The notes beneath the pieces are model-generated. The model made no database searches. It had not been told where the DNA came from and worked only from the letters and a program-made list of their open reading frames with translations. Shown in pieces: positions 57,126 through 64,000 of a DNA stretch of 64,000 bases. The first letter of the stretch is position 1; every line of letters starts with the position of its first letter. The stretch is from positions 62,001-126,000 of the forward strand of contig KN805434.1 in assembly GCA_000818945.1 (NCBI GenBank). The letters are read 5' to 3'. The position numbers and the translations under genes are program-made. Origin of the DNA: Schizochytrium sp. CCTCC M209059 (Eukaryota > Sar > Bigyra > Thraustochytrida > Thraustochytriidae).

Positions 57126-58469
57126 TCATGCGTAGGACGCGTTCCCTCGAACAGCTCGCTTTCGTTCGAGCCCGCCTTGGATCGTTGCTGCTAGATGACC
57201 CTTGCGAGCTGCATCACGAGGCTGGGGACCGCAAAGGTCTTCAACCTGAAAAGTGTTGCGACCAAAGAATTTGCGCGTGGCGCGCGGCGTGTCGAGCGCA
57301 TCGAGAGCTTCCCAGCTAGGAAACTCGTGCTGAAGAAAGGCAAAAGCCTTGCGGGAAATGATGTTTGCGTCCGTCCGGAACTCGAGAATGGAGTGTGTTG
57401 CAGCGTCGACACGAAGCACTCGTTGGGCTATTGCGTGGACAAAGCCGCAGTAGGCGTGCTCGTCGAGCTTGTTGACGAACATGTCGGCAAGCAAGAAAAA
57501 GGAAGCAGAGAGCTTGGCAAAGGTAAGCGTGTCCTTGCCTTGCGTATCGAGGGCCCAGTCTCGCTCGGCGAGCTCGTAGCCATAGCCTGCGTCGTGGTAG
57601 CCGAGAATGGCAATTTGCAATTTACGACACAATAGCAGATATCCTTCTCGCGAGAGCGTATTGTTTTCATCAATGTCGGCTGCAAGCCAAAAGAGCGTAA
57701 CAAGAGCATTGAACTGCGGGCTCTCGCGAAAGGATTCCCGCATCAGCACTGCGCGGTCCGAGGCGAAAGACCGGCTCAACGCTGCGCGTTTTTCTTTGAG
57801 CATGGAATCATTGTTCTCGATAAAGTCTTGAATGCGGCGACGAATATCGCGCACTTTGGGCCGGTGGCCAAAGAGAGCCAGAACATCGGCGTCAAAGCTC
57901 GAATCGTGCGATTTGAGGTCATCGAAAGTGAGACGACGCTTTGCGGACCTGATGTAGTCGGCATTCATGTCTGCGAGCCAGCTTGGCGTGGGGTAGACTT
58001 CGGGCGCCTCGTCCTCCACGACACTCGCTTTGGAGCGGAATGGGTCGCTACTACGACGGGCCTGCGTCTGGGCGTTCTTACGGACAAGCAAGTCGACGAA
58101 CTCGAGACCAAGCACGCTTCGGCGCTGAAGAAAGGGCTCCCACTCGCTTTCGCCATTTTGCATGCGAGGAAGCGTTGGTTTGAGCTCGAAGAGTCCGCAG
58201 AGACTTCCTTGTCGGAGCTGTTTCTCCATGTGTCTGCGTCTCGCTTCAGCAGCGCGTCGTGCGTTTTCTTCTTCTTGTTCTTTTGCAGCCTTGCTCGCCG
58301 CGACGACTGCCGCTTTGCGTGCAGTTGTGGTTCGCAAAAAGAGCGCCGTCGGCCCGAGTTCGCCAAAAATCTCTTGCGGGCTTTTTTCCGACGCCTTGAT
58401 CTCCTCCGGGGATCTCTCGTCGACGGCGTCCATGCTCTGCAATTTGCTTTCGAGCTCAAGGTCGCCCAT
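57126..58469 (-). CDS. Uncharacterised protein with EF-hand-like segment
   Basis: About 447 aa from ATG 58469 (MGDLELESKLQSMDAVDER); the frame extends upstream to 58844 through an (AAAAAG)n repeat that would encode a Phe/Ser run and is rejected. An acidic N-terminus is followed by an Ala/Glu/Arg-rich helix (about 65-105, QEEENARRAAEARRRH), a basic mid-region, and a helical C-terminal half. The segment LAADIDENNTLSREGYLLL resembles an EF-hand loop (D.D.N.T.S) but the loop-final acidic residue is displaced, so calcium binding is doubtful. Two similar helical blocks follow (DTQGKDTLTFAKLSASFFLL). I do not recognise the family; the layout recalls flagellar-associated EF-hand proteins. Confidence 0.6.
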   Translation of the reverse strand: MGDLELESKLQSMDAVDERSPEEIKASEKSPQEIFGELGPTALFLRTTTARKAAVVAASKAAKEQEEENARRAAEARRRHMEKQLRQGSLCGLFELKPTLPRMQNGESEWEPFLQRRSVLGLEFVDLLVRKNAQTQARRSSDPFRSKASVVEDEAPEVYPTPSWLADMNADYIRSAKRRLTFDDLKSHDSSFDADVLALFGHRPKVRDIRRRIQDFIENNDSMLKEKRAALSRSFASDRAVLMRESFRESPQFNALVTLFWLAADIDENNTLSREGYLLLCRKLQIAILGYHDAGYGYELAERDWALDTQGKDTLTFAKLSASFFLLADMFVNKLDEHAYCGFVHAIAQRVLRVDAATHSILEFRTDANIISRKAFAFLQHEFPSWEALDALDTPRATRKFFGRNTFQVEDLCGPQPRDAARKGHLAATIQGGLERKRAVRGNASYA

Positions 58470-59096
58470 CCTGTTCCTTTCAAGAGGCTCGTTCGCGCGC
58501 GCAGTGCCAAAACGCGTCACCGATGTTCCTCCACGACACACGATACTCGCGCGAGCGAGAAGCAGAGCAAGCCTGACTCGCCCACCGAGCCGACCGTCTC
58601 CCGACACGCCCTCTCGCAACTCGCAAATTGCCTCGGTGCCTGCGCCAACTTCGAGCCTTCTTTTCTCGCGCCAAACCTCCGCGCGATGGCCCGCCCAGTC
58701 GCGCGTTCCCAAGAAAGAGTCGAGCACGCGTGCACACCCCCTTTCGGGCGCGCGGCGCGAACGAACGACCCACACCGTCTGTCTATAAAAAATAAAGTAA
58801 AAAGAAAAAGAAAAAGAAAAAGAAAAAGGAAAAGGGTTGCGCACACTTAACGAAAAAAGGGTTGCGCACGGGCGAGGTGGGTGGTGCAGCAGACTCGAGA
58901 CGAGTCGCCGCGCGCGTTGACGGCGACTTGCGCGGGTAGAGCGGCGCCTCGTAGCGCGTGAAGACGCAGCTGGCCGGAAGACGAAGACGCTCGCGTTAAC
59001 CTCCGCTTCCCGCTTCCTGGCCGCGCGCCGCCGAGGGCTGGAAAAGAGGAAAGCAAGCAGCTCGCGGAACCGGCAGAGGAGTACGAGGCGAAGACC
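58470..59096. promoter_or_regulatory. Divergent promoter region with AAAAAG repeat
   Basis: About 630 bp between the EF-hand-like gene (-) and the CCDC137-like gene (+). An (AAAAAG)n tract lies at 58796-58836 and an ACGAAAAAAGGGTTGCGCAC-type direct repeat flanks 58835-58870. No other gene is seen. Confidence 0.5.
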
Positions 59097-59927
59097 ATGG
59101 GCCGCGTGTCCAGGTACAAGCGTGCGAAGCAGACCTTTGACGTGGAGAATCTGTTCGGGAAGGTGAGCTCGCGGGACGATCCGATCTCGGAAAAGGCTGA
59201 CGCGCGGCCACGCGGAAAAGACGCGCGCGCGGCGCGAGGAAAGCTCTTGCTCAAATTTGATGCGAACGGCGAACCGCTCAACGCCCCCAACATCGAGGAA
59301 CGCAAGAAAAGAAAGCTAGAGGCTGCCGCGCGACGTAGCAACAGAAAGACAGACGGCAAGAAGAGCGACAATGCTGGGGAAATTGAGATGGACCCTGCAG
59401 GCTTCAAGATCGAAGGCAAGCGGAAGAACGAGTCGTTCCGTGAATTTCATGCGCGCGTGAACCGAGCCACGCAAGAAGAGCTTACGCGTCAGCGCAAGGG
59501 TACGACGCGATCTTCGGCCAAGGGCAAGGAGTACCTTCGACGTAAGAAGGATAAGGAAAGGGAGCGCAAGTTGAACAAGCAACGTGAGCGCGAGGGCGAC
59601 ATGGACGAACGCGAGCGTCGAATTTACCAGCAGGATGAGCGCAGCAAGCGTCGCCGCGTCAACGATGTGGCCGACGCGCCTCCCGAGTTTGAGGCCTCTC
59701 ACATGCTACGGAAGCATGCTTCGAATCCATCGACGAACCGAGACCGTTTTGCAAAGCTGAGCTTCGCTGTACCCACGGGCGGAAGCAGCTCGAGCAGCTC
59801 GAGTAGCGGTGCGCAAGGCGGAAAGAAATCTGACTACGAAAAGCTGCAACTCGAGCAAATGCGCGAACGTGTGCAAGCTCGCTACGCGGAGATTCGCAAG
59901 CGGCGTCGAGAACAGTCGACCTTGTAA
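59097..59927 (+). CDS. Basic coiled-coil nuclear protein, CCDC137-like
   Basis: A 276-aa, highly charged protein (Lys/Arg/Glu), probably nuclear or nucleolar. It begins MGRVSRYKRAKQTFDVENLFGK. The central part, RKNESFREFHARVNRATQEE followed by KEYLRRKKDKERERKLNKQ, follows the pattern of CCDC137-type proteins (GEs...F..Rv..e...., then RKKKy...kkekrk), a nucleolar/chromosome-periphery family. A poly-Ser patch (SSSSSSSSG) precedes a terminal helix, LEQMRERVQARYAEIRKRRR. Low-complexity composition makes the family call tentative. Stop TAA at 59925-59927. Confidence 0.5.
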   Translation: MGRVSRYKRAKQTFDVENLFGKVSSRDDPISEKADARPRGKDARAARGKLLLKFDANGEPLNAPNIEERKKRKLEAAARRSNRKTDGKKSDNAGEIEMDPAGFKIEGKRKNESFREFHARVNRATQEELTRQRKGTTRSSAKGKEYLRRKKDKERERKLNKQREREGDMDERERRIYQQDERSKRRRVNDVADAPPEFEASHMLRKHASNPSTNRDRFAKLSFAVPTGGSSSSSSSSGAQGGKKSDYEKLQLEQMRERVQARYAEIRKRRREQSTL

Positions 59928-60916
59928 GTCATGGTCTGCTGTGTATTTTGAGTTTTCTCCGATTGTCCGCCTGCATGGCGACTTTCTTCTGTCAACTTTA
60001 TACTCGTCGGGCTGTCTCTTGTTATGTTTGNNNNNNNNNNNNNNNNNNNNNNNNNNNNNNNNNNNNNNNNNNNNNNNNNNNNNNNNNNNNNNNNNNNNNN
60101 NNNNNNNNNNNNNNNNNNNNNNNNNNNNNNNNNNNNNNNNNNNNNNNNNNNNCTCTCCTCTCCTCTCCTCTCCTCTCCGATCTCGTCTCGATTCGTTTGG
60201 ATTCGTCTTCGCATCTTCTCTCCTTTCTCATCCGTTTGTTGTAGGAACAGGCTTACGAGGACATCGTGCACAACACTGACACCTCTTCGCCTCTTGTTCT
60301 TCTTCGTCTAAACCTAGACCCAAGTATGTACACGCGGCGAAGACTATCTTCGCCGCGCAGCAAAGAGAAACCTGCCGGGCACTGCATGCCACGTACGTCC
60401 CTCATTCTCGAAAGCCGCTCCTCGTCGCCACCGGCTGCAGCTCGTAAACCCACCCGGCGCACTACTACTACTCGTCCCCAAGTCTGCACCGCATCTCGCG
60501 AAACGCCACGACGGCCGGTCCCGCGCACGCGACCCGGCGGCATCTCCTCCTTCGCCATCCCTTCCTCTACCACCGGGTCCGGTACGGGGCGGCCGCGCTT
60601 TACAGGGCGGCGAGCGAGTGGCGGCACCACATACCGCTACATACTGCGTACCCGGAGCCAGACGCGCGCAGCGAGGCAGCTCGCCAGGCAGCTAGCTCGC
60701 GAGCGCCGCGCGGACGAGCGAGGCCGGCAGCGGCGGCTGCGCCTCGGCGTAGAACCCTTCGGCCGGTCGGGTCCCTCGGGCGGGGCCGCGGGGTCTTTCA
60801 TCGGGGCCGAGCGTGGTGCCCGTCATTGGGTGGCGCTCACGGCCCCGAGGCTGCCGACGGCTGGCCAGGACCGCGGCGGACGCACACGCGCGACCGCGCG
60901 CGCAGGCGCGGGGAGG
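59928..60916. other. Intergenic region with 122-N gap
   Basis: About 1 kb; N at 60031-60152, followed by a (CTCTC)n tract (60153-60178) that probably explains the gap. The frame of the OTU gene is open back to 60266 but this part is Arg/Pro/Ser-rich without a domain and is taken as 5' UTR/promoter. Confidence 0.5.
60031..60152. other. Assembly gap (122 N)
   Basis: Run of undetermined bases bordered on the right by a CTCTC microsatellite, between the CCDC137-like and OTU genes. Confidence 0.95.
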
Positions 60917-62761
60917 ATGAGCGCGGAGGAGCTGAGGTGCGCGAGGTGCGCCGTGGACTGCGCGAAGTCGAGCTTTAGCAAGTCGCAGCTGCGCAAGCGG
61001 GAGGCTCGGAAATGCAAACCTTGCGTGCAGGCTGCCCAGGTGGAGGCCGGCGAGGCGCCAACCACGGCGAAGAGCTCGGAGGTCACGAGCAAGCCGACGC
61101 GCGAGGCGCATGAGGAGACGAAGAAGGGTCTCCAGCGAACTGATGACGCAGCAGAGCTCAAAATGAGCTCCAAAAAGACCTCGTCTGCCGGCAAGTCACC
61201 CGTGGAGTCCGAGGGCTCGCCAATTTCGGTAAGCCACACTCAGGACTTTGACTCAGACTCTTCGCTTTCGGCCACGGAGACTGGCGCCGCAAAGATGTTG
61301 TCTCGTGAAAAGGAGGAAGCAACGGCAAGCTCAGCGGACAACACTGCGAAAGCTTTGCGCGAAAAATACATGAAGAAAATCGTCCAGGTCTTCGGACCGG
61401 ATTGCACGACCCAAGTGGAAGGTCTGTCGCTCGCAAAACTCAAGAAGCTGGCTCAAAATAAAACATCTCAGACCGCAGAGCCTCGAACAAAGTCGAAACC
61501 AACGTCCTTTGGACCCGCCGCCAAGTCTGCAGATTCTGCAGCAACAGAGGCAAAAGCGACCAAAGTCAGTAGTGATAAGACGAAGCTTCTCTCCCGAGCC
61601 AAGGAACTGCTCTGCGAACTTGACTACTTCACGCCGAAACTTTCTTCGTCCATTCTCCGGAAATTTGAAAACAAATATGAATCTCTCGTCGAGCTGCTCG
61701 AAAAGGAGGTCGCCAAGAACAAAAAGGCAGAGAAAACTGCTGCTAAATCAACCTCGAAAAAGGACGGGAAGAAACGGAAGCGGGCGCGTTTATCGAGCGT
61801 AGATAGCAACGACAGCGAAGGCGGCGCGAAGGCCAAGATTGCATCTTCATCCTCTCACGCTTCAACGTCGTCGGTTTCATCGGACGAGGAGGAAGAGACA
61901 AACCACGTGAAGAAGAAGGCCGAGAAAAAGTCCAAGTCGGTAAAGAAGAAAAAGAAACAAGAAACCGAGGCCAACGCGAAACAGGCAGAGGGGCCGCTAG
62001 TATGCGACAAGTGCGACGGCGCGCACGAGACGCAGCGTTGCCCGCACTACAAGAAATCACGCGAGAAACACCCCGACGCGCAGCGACGCAAGGCTATTGC
62101 AGGGCTTGGCGGTGCGGGCGGAAATATGTTTGTCGCAGCCCAAGACGCACGCGTCTATCCACAACCTGGCGACGGGAGTTGCTTGTATCACTCCATGTTC
62201 CGCGGGCTTCGTGGCGAAGGCCCATCGTCAACTCACGCGTTGCGCCAGGCCCTCGCACGCTGGGTACGCAACAATGCCAACGTAAAGATTGCCGATACAC
62301 CCGTCAATGAATGGGTCCGGTGGGACGCACAATGTTCTGTAGAGACATACTGCAGACGAATGCAGAGCTACGCGTGGGGAGGCGGCATTGAGATGGCGGC
62401 GTTTTCGCGACTTTTCGGCATCCAGGTGGACGTGTATGAGCGTTCGCGTGGTGGCTTCAAGCGCATTTCTTGCTTTCTCGCGCCGCGTGAACCAAAACGT
62501 TGCATCAGTGTACTCTACTGCGGAGGCATTCACTACGATGCGCTCGAGATTCATGGTGCCAAACAACGGATTTCGCCTTCTCTCTCCGTCGCGCGGGGGC
62601 CGAAAAAGGTGCTGCACAAGAAGAGCAAAAGCTTCAAGCTCGCCTCGCTGTCGGCTTCGCGTGGGGCCAAGGGTCTCAAGGCTCAATCTTTTATCGCTCG
62701 GCGCGATCGCGATAAGATGCGAGGCCTTTCTCGGGGCAAGCAGCGGAGGCGTGGCTGGTGA
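60917..62761 (+). CDS. OTU-domain cysteine protease with Stc1-like and CCHC-like zinc motifs
   Basis: Probable deubiquitinase of 614 aa from ATG 60917 (MSAEELRCARCAVDC). Residues 3-45 resemble the Stc1 zinc domain (two CxxC pairs around FSKSQLRKR). Residues about 50-360 are Ser/Lys/Glu-rich and disordered, with a helical patch LLSRAKELLCELDYF. At about 362-390, CDKCDGAHETQRCPHYKK forms a C-x2-C-x3-H-x4-C zinc-knuckle-like motif followed by REKHPDAQRRK. The OTU domain covers about 411-545: DGSC with catalytic Cys422 (Asp419), an SYAWGGGIEMAAFSRLF block and the catalytic His539 in GGIHYDAL. The catalytic Cys, His and Asp are in place. The C-terminal 75 residues are basic (possible nuclear signal). 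Substrate linkage unknown. Confidence 0.85.
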   Translation: MSAEELRCARCAVDCAKSSFSKSQLRKREARKCKPCVQAAQVEAGEAPTTAKSSEVTSKPTREAHEETKKGLQRTDDAAELKMSSKKTSSAGKSPVESEGSPISVSHTQDFDSDSSLSATETGAAKMLSREKEEATASSADNTAKALREKYMKKIVQVFGPDCTTQVEGLSLAKLKKLAQNKTSQTAEPRTKSKPTSFGPAAKSADSAATEAKATKVSSDKTKLLSRAKELLCELDYFTPKLSSSILRKFENKYESLVELLEKEVAKNKKAEKTAAKSTSKKDGKKRKRARLSSVDSNDSEGGAKAKIASSSSHASTSSVSSDEEEETNHVKKKAEKKSKSVKKKKKQETEANAKQAEGPLVCDKCDGAHETQRCPHYKKSREKHPDAQRRKAIAGLGGAGGNMFVAAQDARVYPQPGDGSCLYHSMFRGLRGEGPSSTHALRQALARWVRNNANVKIADTPVNEWVRWDAQCSVETYCRRMQSYAWGGGIEMAAFSRLFGIQVDVYERSRGGFKRISCFLAPREPKRCISVLYCGGIHYDALEIHGAKQRISPSLSVARGPKKVLHKKSKSFKLASLSASRGAKGLKAQSFIARRDRDKMRGLSRGKQRRRGW

Positions 62762-63356
62762 TCCTTGGGGACATCTGACGGGTTGGGCGTTGATAGAAGA
62801 AAAGTGTAAACACGTGTAGTAGAGCATCATGCGTCTCTGTTTGTATACCAAAATCCTGCGGATCGATGGATCGATTATCTCCCACGATTTACGGTCGCGA
62901 GCACGGTCACCGTCGTCACGGGCCTCTCGCCAGCTCAGGGACCGTGCTCAGTCTGCTTGCGCACCTCCTTGGTGGCCCTTTTTGCCCTTTGCGTGCGAGT
63001 TTTCCAAACTGTCCGCCGGCAGCCATGTGGACCACCCACACGCAGAGAGGACAGGGAGCTAGCTAGCTGCACGGAGAGGGAGGAGAGAAAGAAAGGAAAG
63101 AAAGAAGGAAGCAAGGGGGAGGCGGAGAGAGGGACATTCGAGGAGGAAGTAAGACCACGTTGTCAGAAGAGCCGCCCTGAGCATGCGTGATGTCAAGGCT
63201 GGGAAACTCTTGTGAAGAAAAAAAGAGATGAAGTCAATGCAGGGTCCGATTCCCGTCAACAAAGTGAGCGATTTCGAGATGAGCCCTCTCGGGCCTGACG
63301 CGCAACAAGGGCAGAGCGCTATTATCTTACAGAAACAAACAACATACGTACATACC
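62762..63356. promoter_or_regulatory. Intergenic region before the right-edge gene
   Basis: About 600 bp. It includes GATCGATGGATCGAT at 62861-62875, GCTAGCTAGCTGC at 63057-63069, a GAAAGAAAGGAAAG purine tract at 63088-63125 and ACATACGTACATAC directly before the start codon. No gene is seen. Confidence 0.45.
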
Positions 63357-64000
63357 ATGCTGCGAAGCGCCGTTCCGATAGCGGCGTGTCTGGTTCTGGT
63401 CAGCGCGAGCGGGGCGCATGCATCGCGCATCTTTGCGGCAGACGGCAACACTGTCGCGCTGGAAATCGAAACGACAAGATTGGAATTTAGCCCCGAGGTG
63501 TCAGACTTCAACGTGACGCTTGCAGCTTTCGATCTGGCGTGGTGCGAGCAAGGCTGCCAAGGCCCATCTGACGACGATCGAAACGCGTACTCTGCAAATG
63601 AAAATATGGCTTTGGTGCTCTCTAGTTTCGATTCGTCTTGCTTCTTTTGCGGCTACGCACGGCTTGCGCTCATGGCCGAACAAGTGGGCGGCGTAGCGCT
63701 CTTGCGTATCTCCTACGATCGAATTGGACACGAGTTTCTTGTGGTGCAAAATTATGATGTCTGGGAAGAGGCCCGCGCAAGCGGTATGATTGCGCTCGAA
63801 TATTCGTCCGCGGTGACTTCATATCTTGAACCAGGGACAAAAGTATCGTTAACGAGCACACCCAGTACCTGGACCGCATATTACGCCTCGGGTCTCATCG
63901 CGTGTCAAGTCATTGTAACGATTGCAAATTTAGCCGTCGCGGGCGCGGGTGGCTTGCGACTGCGCGGTCAGCGTTTGGCCTCCAATGCAACAGCTTGCAT
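63357..64000 (+). CDS. Secreted/membrane protein, N-terminal part (3' end outside window)
   Basis: The frame is open from ATG 63357 to the right edge, 214 codons, so the gene is incomplete. It starts with a clear signal peptide (MLRSAVPIAACLVLVSASGA). The lumenal part has paired Cys (WCEQGC, SSCFFCGYA) and a segment, GYARLALMAEQVGGVALLRI, that resembles the core of protease-associated (PA) domains (aldehyde-like A..A...GA.gvii). A hydrophobic helix then follows (SGLIACQVIVTIANLAVAGA), probably the first TM. The identity cannot be settled from this fragment; a multi-TM receptor or peptidase-related protein is possible. Confidence 0.65.
   Translation, partial: MLRSAVPIAACLVLVSASGAHASRIFAADGNTVALEIETTRLEFSPEVSDFNVTLAAFDLAWCEQGCQGPSDDDRNAYSANENMALVLSSFDSSCFFCGYARLALMAEQVGGVALLRISYDRIGHEFLVVQNYDVWEEARASGMIALEYSSAVTSYLEPGTKVSLTSTPSTWTAYYASGLIACQVIVTIANLAVAGAGGLRLRGQRLASNATAC

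Noticed and set aside
57663..57710. Functional calcium-binding EF-hand
   Set aside because: Loop acidic residues are out of register (final Glu one position early), so only EF-hand-like is claimed.
58470..58844. N-terminal extension of the EF-hand-like protein
   Set aside because: Starts within an AAAAAG repeat that encodes a Phe/Ser run and lacks any domain; ATG 58469 is the more natural start.
57828..58850. 340-codon + frame antisense to the EF-hand-like gene
   Set aside because: Ends in a Lys/Arg run from the AAAAAG microsatellite; no domain, and the opposite strand has better coding character.
60266..60916. N-terminal extension of the OTU protein
   Set aside because: Frame is open but Arg/Pro-rich without motif; ATG 60917 directly precedes the Stc1-like zinc domain.

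Overview
This 64 kb window is nuclear DNA of a gene-dense, intron-poor protist. Long uninterrupted reading frames (up to 8.6 kb) on both strands alternate with a few genes that carry short GT-AG introns. Intergenic gaps are short and rich in microsatellites, and three runs of N mark assembly gaps (21196-21205, 49629-49645, 60031-60152). No rRNA, tRNA, CRISPR array, transposase or other prokaryotic feature was recognised. The gene set (exportin-6, a class C receptor, a four-repeat cyclic-nucleotide-gated K+ channel, a Tctex dynein light chain, a mevalonate-pathway enzyme) fits a ciliated unicellular eukaryote. A thraustochytrid or labyrinthulid stramenopile is my best guess, but that is inference from style and content and was not tested.

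Layout, left to right. 1-2616: C-terminal part of exportin-6 (+). 3021-10331: giant IQ/Trp-helix/ankyrin/coiled-coil protein (-). 10519-12336: six-exon HORMA-domain meiotic axis protein (-), rebuilt here from splice sites. 12678-14747: GT4 glycosyltransferase (+). 14823-18986: class C GPCR with an ANF-type ligand domain and three repeated extracellular modules (-). 19603-21040: two-exon tetraspanin-like protein (-). 22002-30581: four-repeat CNG K+ channel (-). 32176-33906: Lys-rich protein with two PH-like domains (+). 34484-35722: mevalonate diphosphate decarboxylase (-). 36416-37507: membrane protein with a CS domain (-). 38268-40838: NOL11-like nucleolar protein (+). 41371-43458: DENN-domain protein (+). 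43790-46470: LRR/coiled-coil protein, two exons (+). 46780-47353: Tctex-type dynein light chain, three exons (-). 48152-49213: GLG1-type Cys-rich membrane protein (-). 51043-52686: MATE transporter (-). 53615-56869: TANGO6/RTP1 HEAT-repeat protein (-). 57126-58469: unknown EF-hand-like protein (-). 59097-59927: CCDC137-like basic protein (+). 60917-62761: OTU protease with two zinc motifs (+). 63357 to the right edge: secreted or membrane protein, incomplete (+).

The most remarkable gene is the channel. Four six-TM units, each with a GYGD filter and a cyclic-nucleotide-binding region, are fused in one intronless frame, as in the CNGK (tetraKCNG) channel of sea urchin sperm. Only repeat 3 has a compact, canonical nucleotide pocket. 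It lies near a class C receptor, a tetraspanin, a meiotic HORMA protein, a dynein light chain and two centrosome/cilium-style coiled-coil proteins. These could serve signalling and motility of a flagellated or sexual stage, but co-location proves nothing. The other genes are housekeeping: isoprenoid synthesis, ribosome biogenesis, nuclear export, Golgi traffic and ubiquitin removal.
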